Of a stretch of 64,000 bases of DNA, positions 9,402 to 17,283 are shown piece by piece. Position numbers and translations under genes: made by a program. This DNA is from Nocardia aurantiaca (lineage in GTDB: Bacteria > Actinomycetota > Actinomycetes > Mycobacteriales > Mycobacteriaceae): assembly GCF_009708175.1 (NCBI RefSeq), contig NZ_WMBB01000009.1, positions 310,001 through 374,000 of the forward strand, read 5' to 3'. Positions within the stretch are counted from its first letter, which is position 1. Every line of letters begins with the position of its first letter. The notes under the pieces are model-generated. The model did no database searches. It saw nothing but the letters and a program-made list of their open reading frames with translations, and was not told where the DNA came from.

Positions 9402-9626
9402 CTACGTCATGCACACATTCGAGAAGGTGAGCACGGGCCAGCACACGATGGATCCCAGGAACGAGATGATCACGTCGATGCCGTGCATGCGCTTCAGATG
9501 CGAGGTGTGCGTGAGGGTCCAGATGACCCCGACCAGCCCGTAGGGGATAGCGAGAATGATGAGCGTGCCGAGGAACTCGGACACCTTCATCTCGTAGCTG
9601 AGTATGCGATCCAAGCGTTTCAGCAT
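9402..9626 (-). CDS. Small membrane protein, first ORF of the mce operon
   Basis: 74 residues with an amphipathic N-terminus (MLKRLDRILSYEMKVSEF) and two hydrophobic segments (about 17-37 and 50-68). A purine-rich AAAGGACG sits about ten bases before ATG 9626, so this is probably the real translation start of the operon. No family recognised. It ends in TAG immediately followed by ATGATG of the next ORF in the same frame. Confidence 0.6.
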   Translation of the reverse strand: MLKRLDRILSYEMKVSEFLGTLIILAIPYGLVGVIWTLTHTSHLKRMHGIDVIISFLGSIVCWPVLTFSNVCMT

Positions 9627-9840
9627 GGTGGCGAACGTCCTTTCACGTTGCCCGCGCCTGAAGTGCGCGAGCGGTCGCAGCGACGTATGTTACTCATCAT
9701 TCTCATGAATGGAAGTAGTTCTGGTGATCTTCTCTGTTCCATACCCGTTGCAGTAACGTCGATCGCGCAAGGTTACTTGGGACTTGGGCGGTCGCAAGTT
9801 AGTGGTCATTCATGGAAGTAGCTGCCTTCGTGGGGTGGGC
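9627..9840. promoter_or_regulatory. Upstream region of the mce operon with a spaced repeat
   Basis: About 210 bases between the mce operon (minus) and the MpaB remnant (plus). Two related 15-mers, CATGAATGGAAGTAG at 9704-9718 and CATTCATGGAAGTAG at 9807-9821, match at 13 of 15 positions and are 103 bases apart in the same orientation. They may be regulator sites. No convincing -35/-10 pair could be fixed. Confidence 0.35.
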
Positions 9841-10241
9841 GTGACGGAGATCCGGCCGATCGGCGAGCAGCTGCGCCGCCGACTGGGCGATCGGCGCTTC
9901 CTGTTGGCGCTGCCGCGGGCGTTGGGGTTGCGGAACCCGCACCCCGTGATCGCGGTCGGGTCGGTGCGGCGCGTGCCGATCCGCCTGTGGGAGTACGAGA
10001 AACGCACCGTTTCGCGGATGATCTACATGGCGCACTCGGATCGGGACATGCGCCCGGTGATCCGAATGCGCACGAGCCTGTGAAGGGCGTCGACGGGACG
10101 TACGCCGCTGTCGCGCCCAGCGGCCCGATGTCTTCGCCTTCCAGTGCACGGCAGATGCGGGACACGCTGATGGCCGCCGCTGAGGTCTTCGGCCCCGGGC
10201 TGACCCCGAAGGATTGGGACCGATACACATCTGAAGAATAG
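9841..10241 (+). pseudogene. Decayed MpaB-family (DUF2236) oxygenase
   Basis: Pieces of a DUF2236/MpaB oxygenase N-terminal half are readable in different frames. One frame gives GEQLRRRLGDRRFLLALPRA and RLWEYEKRTVSRMIYMAHSD, then stops near 10083. The next frame continues VKGVDGTYAAVAP. After another shift QMRDTLMAAAEVFGPGLTP and KDWDRYTSEE end at 10241. Intact relatives read continuously through these segments and are about twice as long. At least two frameshifts and loss of the C-terminal half indicate a dead gene. A related but intact gene follows at 10647. Confidence 0.75.
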
Positions 10242-10646
10242 ACGGCAACATTATGCATGCTCTGAGTGCCGCTTAGTTGAAAGACGTCACTGATCCGCTT
10301 CCATCCAGAAAGAATGATGGGTAACATCATCGCGGTGTCGGCCTAACTCGGCACAGGTTGGACGAGGGCGAGGGAGTGTCCGATGCAGGCAGGGGTCGGG
10401 TACGTCGGCCGGCCGCGACGAGTGCTGGACGGGTTGCGAATCGATCCCGGGACCGGTCGGGGAGTGCCGGGCCGATCGCCATCCATCGGACCATCGGCCG
10501 CGGTCGGCCGGGTGCGCGGCGGGGACGGCGATCCTCGAATTCCTGGTGCTGCTCGGCACATTCGATGTTCTGTATATCTGTGCGCGGTTGGCCCGAGAGG
10601 TCTCGGCCCGCACGCTGCGCCTGATCCTGACGGAGAGAGGTAACCC
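10242..10646. other. Intergenic stretch with a coding-like fragment
   Basis: No full gene. From about 10531 to 10650 one plus-strand frame reads like protein (ILEFLVLLGTFDVLYICARL, then a basic tail) and ends at a TGA overlapping the ATG of the next gene. It has no good start codon or ribosome binding site, so it may be the end of a decayed gene. The rest shows nothing recognisable. Confidence 0.3.
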
Positions 10647-11651
10647 ATGACGACAGCGGCAGCGCAGCCGTCCGGCTGGAACGACGGACAGGAGCAGTCG
10701 AATCCGGATCCGACCGCGGATCCGGGCAGGGCTCGGGTGCGGCGGATCTCGGCCGCGCCCACAGGGGCGGCCGGGGGTGCGGCGACCCTGACCCTGGAAC
10801 AAACCCGCATCCACATTCCCGGCACACACCGCCCGGACGCCAAGCGGCCACCGAAGCTCGAAGACGCGATGGACTTCTGGCAGTTCTCGGGGGCCGCCGC
10901 GAATGTCGCCATGCAGATGGCGCGGCCCGGCGTCGGCCACGGCGTGGCCGACAGCAAGGTGGAATCCGGGGCGCTCATGGTGCATCCGTGGAAGCGGTTG
11001 CGCACCACGGCCTCCTATTTGGCGGTGGCGATCCTGGGCTCGCCCGAGGAGAAGACCGCCTTCCGGGAGGCGGTCGATGTGGCGCATCGGCAGGTGAAGT
11101 CGGAGCCGGGCGCGGCGGTGAAATACAACGCCTTCGACCGCGATCTGCAGATGTGGGTGGCGGCCTGCCTCTACATCGGATTCGAGGACTCCTACCAGCT
11201 GCTCAATGGCAAAATGAGTCCCGAACAGGCCGAGGCGTTCTACTCCACCTCCGCGCCGCTGGGCACCACGCTGCAGGTCACCGAGGAGATGTGGCCCACG
11301 ACCCGCGCCGAGTTCGACGAGTACTGGGTCGAGGCCTGTCGGCAGGTGGCCGCCGACGAGAAGATCCGCAGCTTCATCGACGACCTGCTGCACCTGCGCA
11401 TGATCCACTGGTATCTACGGGTCATCTTCGGGGGCCTGCTGCGCTTCCTGACCGTCGGATATCTGCCGCCCTACTTCCGTGAGCAGATGGGAGTGGAGTG
11501 GACGGCCGTGGACCAGCGCCGCTTCGAGCATCTGTTCCTGTTCGTCGGGTTCGTGAATCGCTTCATTCCCAGGTTCATCCGAACCATGGGTACCCGCACG
11601 ATGATGGCCGACGTGCGCCGCCGCATACACCGGCGCAAGGCGCTGATCTGA
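10647..11651 (+). CDS. Oxygenase MpaB family (DUF2236) protein
   Basis: 334 residues. The start at ATG 10647 is preceded by a GGAGAGAGG ribosome binding site. After a disordered N-terminus (1-65) the DUF2236 fold begins. The family includes latex-clearing protein and fungal MpaB, b-type-heme oxygenases. The conserved segments are seen as WQFSGAAANVAMQMARPGVG (about 75-95), ALMVHPWKRLRTTASYLAVA, and a His-containing FDRDLQMWVAACLYIG helix. Substrate unknown. It lies behind a decayed relative, suggesting an old tandem pair. Confidence 0.85.
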   Translation: MTTAAAQPSGWNDGQEQSNPDPTADPGRARVRRISAAPTGAAGGAATLTLEQTRIHIPGTHRPDAKRPPKLEDAMDFWQFSGAAANVAMQMARPGVGHGVADSKVESGALMVHPWKRLRTTASYLAVAILGSPEEKTAFREAVDVAHRQVKSEPGAAVKYNAFDRDLQMWVAACLYIGFEDSYQLLNGKMSPEQAEAFYSTSAPLGTTLQVTEEMWPTTRAEFDEYWVEACRQVAADEKIRSFIDDLLHLRMIHWYLRVIFGGLLRFLTVGYLPPYFREQMGVEWTAVDQRRFEHLFLFVGFVNRFIPRFIRTMGTRTMMADVRRRIHRRKALI

Positions 11652-11810
11652 ATTCACGGCGTATCGGTGCGTCCAGGCCGAGGAAATCGCGCGGGAGGGT
11701 GCGGTCGCACAGTGGGTGAGTTATTCGGGGATATCCGATGTCCCCGCGCTGATGCGCGAGTGCGCGTCCGGGCGGGAGCTGACCTCGATCGATGGCCGGG
11801 CCAGCCTCCC

Positions 11811-12074
11811 TCATCGAAAGGCTGTGAATCGCAAGGCTTTCGCGCGGTCATCCGGCCGGGGCCGGACCGCCGTTCCGTTCGACGGCGGGCGCAGGCGGCA
11901 GCGCAGGCAGATCCGATCGGATCGGCGCTGCGTGTCGATCGTCCAGCGCGAGCATCGGCCGCAGCGGGTCGACACCGGCCAGCTCGGCAGGTCGACCAAT
12001 CCGATCGTCAGCATGACGACGACCACGGCGAGATTCATTGCGGCCAAAGAGAAAGCCACGACATCCAGGGTCAT
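11811..12074 (-). CDS. Small membrane protein with a C-terminal zinc-ribbon-like domain
   Basis: 87 residues. ATG 12074 follows GAGGGGG by about nine bases. One membrane helix (about residues 4-28, VVAFSLAAMNLAVVVVMLTI) precedes a basic tail with CGRC and CLRC pairs spaced 18 residues apart, resembling a zinc ribbon. No named family recognised. A perfect 15-bp palindrome at 12195-12209, also found in core form at the marR promoter, lies about 120 bases upstream, so it is probably controlled by the adjacent MarR protein. Confidence 0.65.
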   Translation of the reverse strand: MTLDVVAFSLAAMNLAVVVVMLTIGLVDLPSWPVSTRCGRCSRWTIDTQRRSDRICLRCRLRPPSNGTAVRPRPDDRAKALRFTAFR

Positions 12075-12194
12075 GGGTCTCAGCCCCCTCGGGTGCGAAT
12101 GTGCTGATGGACCGCCCCGAGCCCTCGGTGAGGTCGTCGTGCCCGGCGGCTGCACCCCTGAGGCGTATCTTCCACGCTAGCAAAAACTGGCACT

Positions 12195-12209
12195 GAGCAA
12201 CAGTTGCTC
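12195..12209. promoter_or_regulatory. Probable MarR operator, copy 1
   Basis: GAGCAACAGTTGCTC is a perfect 15-bp palindrome upstream of the small CxxC protein gene and just beyond the marR 3' end. Its core GCAAC-A-GTTGC recurs as GCAAC-T-GTTGC at 12843-12853. Confidence 0.6.
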
Positions 12210-12242
12210 TATGCCACGATTTTGGCTCGGGGGAACGCCGAG

Positions 12243-12809
12243 TCAGAGCTGGTAGCTGTCGACATCGAGGTCTGCGGGCGGCTCGCCGCCCGCGCGGGTG
12301 AAGGCCGTGAGAGCGCGAATCAGGCCGGAGCGGTCGGCTTTCGGCATCTTCTCCACCACGGCGGCGAGTTCGCGCCTCCGGTGCGCGGTCACGGCGTCGA
12401 CGACCTCCCTTCCGCGCCCGGTCAATTCGATGATGAGCTCACGACGGGAGTCCGGATTCGGTTTGCGGTCCACAAGTCCCGCACCGACCAGTCGGTCGAC
12501 CATGCGGGCCGCGGTCGAGGGCTGCACATCCAGTGCGGTGGCCAGTGTGACGACCTTGGACGGTCCGCGCGTTGACAGGATCACCAATGTCCGGAACTGG
12601 GGGATGGTGATCGAATCGTCAACCAGGGTGAGCGAGCGCGCGGACAGGGCGACGAGCAATCGGGAAGCGCCCAGCAGGGCGTCGGTGATCTCGTCCACCG
12701 ACTCCGCGGCCACCGCATCCTTCGCCGCCACCACTACCTCCGCACGTTCGACCGCTGTCTGATTGCTCCTATCCTGCCGGGTCCATCCGGGGTGTGTGTG
12801 CACCGGCAT
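12243..12809 (-). CDS. MarR family transcriptional regulator
   Basis: 188 residues. Winged-helix MarR domain at about 60-150, with TIPQFRTLVILSTRGPSKVV and the recognition region DVQPSTAARMVDRLVGAGLV, followed by the wing RKPNPDSRRELIIELTGRGR. ATG 12809 was chosen over a frame extending to 12989, which would run into the divergent gene. A GCAACTGTTGC palindrome lies 34 bases upstream. Likely autoregulated, and it may also control the divergent membrane protein and the CxxC protein; the ligand is unknown. Confidence 0.88.
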   Translation of the reverse strand: MPVHTHPGWTRQDRSNQTAVERAEVVVAAKDAVAAESVDEITDALLGASRLLVALSARSLTLVDDSITIPQFRTLVILSTRGPSKVVTLATALDVQPSTAARMVDRLVGAGLVDRKPNPDSRRELIIELTGRGREVVDAVTAHRRRELAAVVEKMPKADRSGLIRALTAFTRAGGEPPADLDVDSYQL

Positions 12810-12842
12810 CGCCTTCGTGATGAAATCGAACTGGGGTATATG

Positions 12843-12853
12843 GCAACTGTTGC
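12843..12853. promoter_or_regulatory. Probable MarR operator, copy 2
   Basis: GCAAC-T-GTTGC, an 11-bp palindrome between marR (minus) and the large membrane protein gene (plus). Same core as the site at 12195-12209. Confidence 0.6.
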
Positions 12854-12885
12854 ATACTGCTTGAATCAGGTAGGGTCTCCGACTC

Positions 12886-15147
12886 GTGGGAGATCGTGCA
12901 GCACTCCGTCTTCGAACCGACGGGTGTCGGTGGGGAATGGTCACCGTGGTCGGCGTGGTCGCAGGATGCATGTCGGTCCTGCTGGCCAATCCCCGCCATT
13001 TCTATACCGATGACACCGAATCGCAGTACGCCCCCATGTGGGTGATGCTGGGCCGGCACCTGCACGAGGGGCGCTTCCCGGCGCTGGTGCCGTGGGAGTG
13101 GATGTCGGGCAACTACTCCATGGAGGAGGCCGGGCTCTACAACCCGCCGCAACTGCTCGTGGACTGGTTCGCGCCGGCCTTCGATAATCTGGCGCTCTAC
13201 GTGACGGTCGTGAAACTGATCTTCTCGGTCATCGCCGCGCTCGGCGTCTTCCGGGTGTGCCTGGCCTACGGTGCGCGCGGGTCGTGGGCGGCGGTGGCGG
13301 CCACCGCGTTTCCGCTGTCGGGCTGGTTCCTGTTCTTCGACGAAGCCAGCTGGGCGACCTCGCTCACCGGCACGGCGTGGATGCTGCACGCGTGGGCCTC
13401 GGCCGTCCGCTACACACGCACCCCGGCCGACCAGCGGCGATGGACCAATGGGCCGATACCGGTGTTCGTATTCCTGTACCTCGCCATCTCGGTCCAATAC
13501 GTCTTCCCCGCAGTCGAATCCGCGTTGATGGTCGGCGCGGTCGCGGTGGGCGAGGTGGTGCGGCAGCGCAGCTGGCGGCCGTCGCTGCGATTGCTGGCGG
13601 TGGCGGCGTGCGCCGGGCTGGCCGGTCTCGAGACGTATCTGCCGGGCATGCTGTCCTCGCCGGTGACCTGGCGCGGCAATGAGCGCATCCTGTCCGAGGA
13701 CTTCCTGACCGTACCGTGGTCGGAGTCGTTGAATGCCAGTCTGCCCAGTACCGTTCCGGCGTTCACCGGCTGGTGGGGCTATGTGCAGCCGCTGCCGATG
13801 GTCTACATCGGCTGGTTCCTGATTCCCTTGCTGGCCTTCATCGATTGGGCCGCGGTGCGCCGATCCGCGCGCGAACACACCGGTCCGGCGCTGTTCGCGC
13901 TCATCTTCCTGATGTGGACTGCCGGGCCCGGCCGGATCGGGCCGCTGCGCTGGCCGGCGCGGGTGCTGCCCATGCTGGCGGTCGGGCTACTGGTGCTGGT
14001 GTGCCTGTGGCTCAGCCGCCACGGCACTTTCGGCGTCCGGCGGCGGGGGATCGCGGCGGCGGTGTTGCTCGGACTGCTGTTCGTCCGATCCTTCTGTGCC
14101 GCACCTCATCTGGTGGTGCGGCACCTGATCGCGGTCGCCGTGGTGGCCGCGCTGACCGCGGCCTTCGTGTGGCTGGCCCGCACTCGCGGTCCGGCGGCGG
14201 CCTGTGCGCTGGCGATCGTGGCCATGTTCCCGATTGCCTACGACCAGGTGCGCGCGCAGTCACCGACGCCCATGTCGTACCACTTTCCGGAGCGGCGTTC
14301 GGAGATGACAGCGGCCTTCCCGCATTTCGACGGCGTCACCCTCCAGCTCGCGGACCGCGCACTGGTGCCCCCGGCCGAGCAGAGCGCCGCCGGCGCCTGG
14401 GGTTCGCTGGCTTTCGGCAACTACGCCAAGAATCTGCGCCTGAACTATGTGAACGCATACACGCCGATCGGATACCGGGAGTTCAGCAGGCTGCTGTGCA
14501 TGGGCTGGGACGGCAGTACCTGCCCGGCCGCATTCGGCGCGGCCTTCTCGGTCGAACCCGCCACGGGGCGCACATATGTGGATCTGATGAAGGTGGATCG
14601 CATTGTGCTGCAACGCGCCCAGTATCCGGATGCGGGCAACCAGCCCGCGCCACCCGGCTGGAAGTGGGTGGACTATCCCGGGCATGAGCGCTATATCTGG
14701 GTGCTCGAACGCGAGAACGGCCCGGTCTCCACGACGCCCGGTCCGTCCGACGCCCATGGTGTGACCGCCACGCAGCTCGGACGCGACAGTGTCAGCAGTC
14801 ACCTGCGGGTCACCTCCCCCGATGGCGGCCGCCTGGTCTTCGCCCGACTGGCCTGGCCGGGCTACCGTGTCACGCTCGACGGGGCGGACATCGGATTCCA
14901 CACGGTCGCGGATACCTTTGTCGCGGTCGATATTCCGCCGGGCACCCGGGATGCCGACCTGGTTGTGGCGTGGCGCCCGCCCGGGTGGACGGTCGGCATC
15001 GCCACCGCGCTGGCCGGGCTGCTGGGCCTCGCGGCGTTGCAGTGGCGGTACCGCCGGGACCGCCGCGACGACGATGAGGCCGAGACCGGTCTGCCCGCAG
15101 TGGATTTCGATCCGCTCACCGAACCGCGCAAGCCCGTCCTCGTCTGA
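12886..15147 (+). CDS. Large YfhO/GT-C-like integral membrane protein
   Basis: 753 residues from GTG 12886. At least ten hydrophobic segments lie between residues about 18 and 450, then a large extracytoplasmic domain (about 460-690) and a final helix (about 700-718) with a charged cytoplasmic tail. The first loop has acidic residues after helix one (HFYTDDTESQYAPMWVMLG), as in GT-C-fold glycosyltransferases, where such residues are catalytic. The overall layout resembles YfhO-type proteins that glycosylate cell-envelope polymers. Donor and acceptor are unknown. It diverges from marR. Confidence 0.7.
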   Translation: MGDRAALRLRTDGCRWGMVTVVGVVAGCMSVLLANPRHFYTDDTESQYAPMWVMLGRHLHEGRFPALVPWEWMSGNYSMEEAGLYNPPQLLVDWFAPAFDNLALYVTVVKLIFSVIAALGVFRVCLAYGARGSWAAVAATAFPLSGWFLFFDEASWATSLTGTAWMLHAWASAVRYTRTPADQRRWTNGPIPVFVFLYLAISVQYVFPAVESALMVGAVAVGEVVRQRSWRPSLRLLAVAACAGLAGLETYLPGMLSSPVTWRGNERILSEDFLTVPWSESLNASLPSTVPAFTGWWGYVQPLPMVYIGWFLIPLLAFIDWAAVRRSAREHTGPALFALIFLMWTAGPGRIGPLRWPARVLPMLAVGLLVLVCLWLSRHGTFGVRRRGIAAAVLLGLLFVRSFCAAPHLVVRHLIAVAVVAALTAAFVWLARTRGPAAACALAIVAMFPIAYDQVRAQSPTPMSYHFPERRSEMTAAFPHFDGVTLQLADRALVPPAEQSAAGAWGSLAFGNYAKNLRLNYVNAYTPIGYREFSRLLCMGWDGSTCPAAFGAAFSVEPATGRTYVDLMKVDRIVLQRAQYPDAGNQPAPPGWKWVDYPGHERYIWVLERENGPVSTTPGPSDAHGVTATQLGRDSVSSHLRVTSPDGGRLVFARLAWPGYRVTLDGADIGFHTVADTFVAVDIPPGTRDADLVVAWRPPGWTVGIATALAGLLGLAALQWRYRRDRRDDDEAETGLPAVDFDPLTEPRKPVLV

Positions 15148-15467
15148 CGGGCGCGGCGGGATTCTGAGCTCGCCCAATCCGTCAGGCGGTGGCGCGGCGT
15201 GTCCGGCGTCCGGGTGTGGCGGATCGGGCTCGGCGTCCTCGGGGTTCGGGCGCGCTGCTCGCCGACCCCCGCGGCGCGATGGTCGTGGCCGTGGTCACAC
15301 CTGTGTGGTGTTCGCTCAGCGCGAAGCCGTTCGACGAGCCGCGCTCGGTAGGCTCGAATGGTTTCCGAGCAATAGTTATGGTCTATCGCCGCGGGATGGC
15401 TGCGTTTCTCGTCCGGGCGGCGATCGGGGGACGGCGATAGGCTGGACGGCGAGTGGAGGGAATGATC
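15148..15467. other. Intergenic region without recognised gene
   Basis: 320 bases. Short open frames on both strands have no domain resemblance. A 12-bp palindrome CACACCTGTGTG is present near 15298-15309, and an AT-richer stretch near 15372-15390 could hold the promoter of the following gene. Confidence 0.4.
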
Positions 15468-16142
15468 GTGGACGAGAATCCCGGCACCGCCCTGTCTTCG
15501 GTCACCGCGCCCGACGCGGATCGGACGATGCTGGGCGCGGCCTCGGAACGACTGGCGCAGGAGTTCGCCGCGGTGGCGAACGCCGCCACCGTCGAGCGCA
15601 TCCTCGCCGGCTCCTACACGCACCTCGCCGCGATCGGCATCGCCGGTGACCGGTTGCCGGGATTCGCTGAGCGGTTCGCTCGGGAACGGTTGACGGCCTT
15701 GGCCAGAGCCGAGGGGCGGGCCGTTCACACCGGGCCGACCGTGCTGTTCGTGTGCACGCACAACGCGGGGCGCTCGCAGATGGCGCTCGGGTTCTTCAAT
15801 CGGCTGGCGGGGAACCGGGCGTCGGCGTGGTCGTGCGGTTCGGCGCCGGACGTGGCGGTGAATCCGCTGGTGGTGGCGGTCATGGCCGAGCGTGGGGTGG
15901 ACATCGCCGACGAGTTCCCGAAACCGTGGGCCGATGAGCTCATGCGTGCCGCCGACGTGATCATCGACATGGGATGCGGCGACACCGACCCGATCATCGC
16001 CGGGCATCGATTCGAGCAGTGGCCGTTGCCGGACCCCGTCGGCGAGGACATCGAGGAGATTCGCGGCATTCGCGACGAGATCGAGGTCCGGGTGCGCCGC
16101 CTGGTGGCCAACCTCGGGCTGGCGGCCTCCCCGGTCTCCTGA
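15468..16142 (+). CDS. Low-molecular-weight phosphatase/arsenate-reductase-like protein with N-terminal helical domain
   Basis: 224 residues from GTG 15468, placed seven bases after GGAGGG; ATG 15462 and GTG 15453 are in frame but sit on or before that site. The N-terminal part (about 15-85) is an all-helical domain of the three-helix-bundle type. The C-terminal domain (about 90-215) is an LMW-PTP/ArsC fold with the P-loop CTHNAGRSQMA (C-x5-R-S). The PTP general-acid region appears as LPDPVGED. Acts either on phosphotyrosine or as an arsenate reductase. No arsenic-resistance genes are nearby, so the function is open. Confidence 0.85.
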   Translation: MDENPGTALSSVTAPDADRTMLGAASERLAQEFAAVANAATVERILAGSYTHLAAIGIAGDRLPGFAERFARERLTALARAEGRAVHTGPTVLFVCTHNAGRSQMALGFFNRLAGNRASAWSCGSAPDVAVNPLVVAVMAERGVDIADEFPKPWADELMRAADVIIDMGCGDTDPIIAGHRFEQWPLPDPVGEDIEEIRGIRDEIEVRVRRLVANLGLAASPVS

Positions 16143-16403
16143 CCCGCTCACGCGTGTTCCACTGCCAGGGGGACCTCCCGGGCCCCGGAGGGTATCCGAT
16201 CAGGCTTGGCGAGCGAGGCGGCCCATGTGGTGTGCGATCGAGTGGCGGTTCGGGATTTGTGGTGGCTATGTTCCTGCGCCGCAGGGACTTTCGGCCGTAA
16301 CGCAGAGCGGGGCATCGGGGCATGCTCTACAGCACCGATAAGGGCATGCGGAAGGCCCGGAAGGGAGGTGGTTCATCGACCGGATTCGACACAGCGGTGA
16401 CCC

Positions 16404-16459
16404 GTGCCCCCGTTGATGCATCCCCGGTGTTATCACAGACGTCCGCTCAACGGGGGCAC
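16404..16459. repeat. 13-bp perfect inverted repeat with 30-base loop
   Basis: GTGCCCCCGTTGA (16404-16416) and its exact complement TCAACGGGGGCAC (16447-16459). No poly-T follows. It lies in a 626-base gene-free stretch (16143-16768) next to sensor-kinase remnants and could be a mobile-element scar or a structured terminator. Confidence 0.6.
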
Positions 16460-16489
16460 TCGCGTGCACGGTGGTCAGGGGAGTGGCGC

Positions 16490-16680
16490 GCGCAGGTCGT
16501 GGATGTGCACGACCGCATGGACCGGCTGATCGACGCCATGCTCGTCATCACCTCCGGCCTGGACCTGGACGAGACGGTCTTGGACCTCCGCGAGGAGTTC
16601 ACGAAGCCGCCATTCGGACAGCGCCTCCACCATCGGAGTTCTGTCGCTGGAACGGGGCACTGGACCGCCCGACATGCGGG
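16490..16680. pseudogene. Remnant of a DevS/DosT-like GAF sensor kinase N-terminus with internal inversion
   Basis: On the minus strand 16674 to about 16575 reads LSEWRLRELLAEVQDRL, the conserved opening of actinobacterial GAF sensor kinases. The next conserved segment (DRMDRLIDAMLVITSGLDLD) is found on the plus strand at about 16508-16575. This is what a short inversion inside the gene would leave. No GAF domain or kinase core follows. The rest of 16143-16768 shows no gene. Confidence 0.45.
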
Positions 16681-16768
16681 CGATTCTTCCACCTCGGGGA
16701 ATCGGCGCGCGACCAAAGTGCAAACATCCCAAGTGGTTCGGAGCGCACGCCCCGCATTTGCCGGAGCG

Positions 16769-17170
16769 TCAGGGGGTGAGGGGTTTGCGGCGCGGGACGA
16801 CACGGCGGTGGCTGATGCGCCACCCGGCGGCGGTGCGTACGACGGTGTCCTCATAGGTGACGCTGCCGGTGGTGCCGTCGGCATTGACCGCCAAACCCTT
16901 GGCGAGCGTTTCGACAGTGTCCGCGGTGGCGGGGGAGACGATGATATTGCTGACGTGATGGCCCAGCGGGTTGGCGTCGCCGAGCTGAAGTGCCATATCG
17001 CGCAGAGCGTCTCGGCCCGTCACCACGCCTGCGCCGTAAGCCGTCAGGTCGTAGACGGCATCGTCGGTGAAGACCTCACCGAAGCGTTCGAACGCCCCGA
17101 TATCGCTGAGATGTCCGTGCAGGGCGAGCAGTTCGTGAATGGCCAGACGATCGGCCGTCGAGATCGACAT
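16769..17170 (-). CDS. Nuclear transport factor 2-like (SnoaL-type) protein
   Basis: 133 residues from ATG 17170; the frame extends upstream to 17281 only through non-conserved sequence. The whole protein is one SnoaL/NTF2-like alpha-beta barrel: TADRLAIHELLALHGHLSDI, then FTDDAVYDLTAYGAG, and a C-terminal GWRISHRRVVPRR strand. Members include polyketide cyclases, isomerases and dehydratases as well as non-enzymatic proteins. Nothing nearby indicates a substrate. The ribosome binding site is weak. Confidence 0.78.
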   Translation of the reverse strand: MSISTADRLAIHELLALHGHLSDIGAFERFGEVFTDDAVYDLTAYGAGVVTGRDALRDMALQLGDANPLGHHVSNIIVSPATADTVETLAKGLAVNADGTTGSVTYEDTVVRTAAGWRISHRRVVPRRKPLTP

Positions 17171-17283
17171 GGGTGGCAGTGTGGACCCGAACAGTTCGGG
17201 GGGCCAGTTATTTTCAGCAGAGGTGCGGCAATGTCGCAGTGAGTTGTCGCCGAAGTCATTCGGCGGCAACATCTGCGGCACCA

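Noticed and set aside
11716..12180. 154-codon plus-strand frame opposite the small CxxC protein
   Set aside because: No domain and no ribosome binding site; the minus-strand protein has a membrane helix, paired CxxC motifs and a good ribosome binding site.
12769..13878. 369-codon minus-strand frame opposite the large membrane protein
   Set aside because: Arg/Gln/His-rich shadow; the plus strand has a consistent series of membrane helices.
16322..17242. 306-codon plus-strand frame covering the NTF2-like gene
   Set aside because: Only about 30 codons (near 16495-16580) resemble a known family; the remainder is antisense to the NTF2-like gene.
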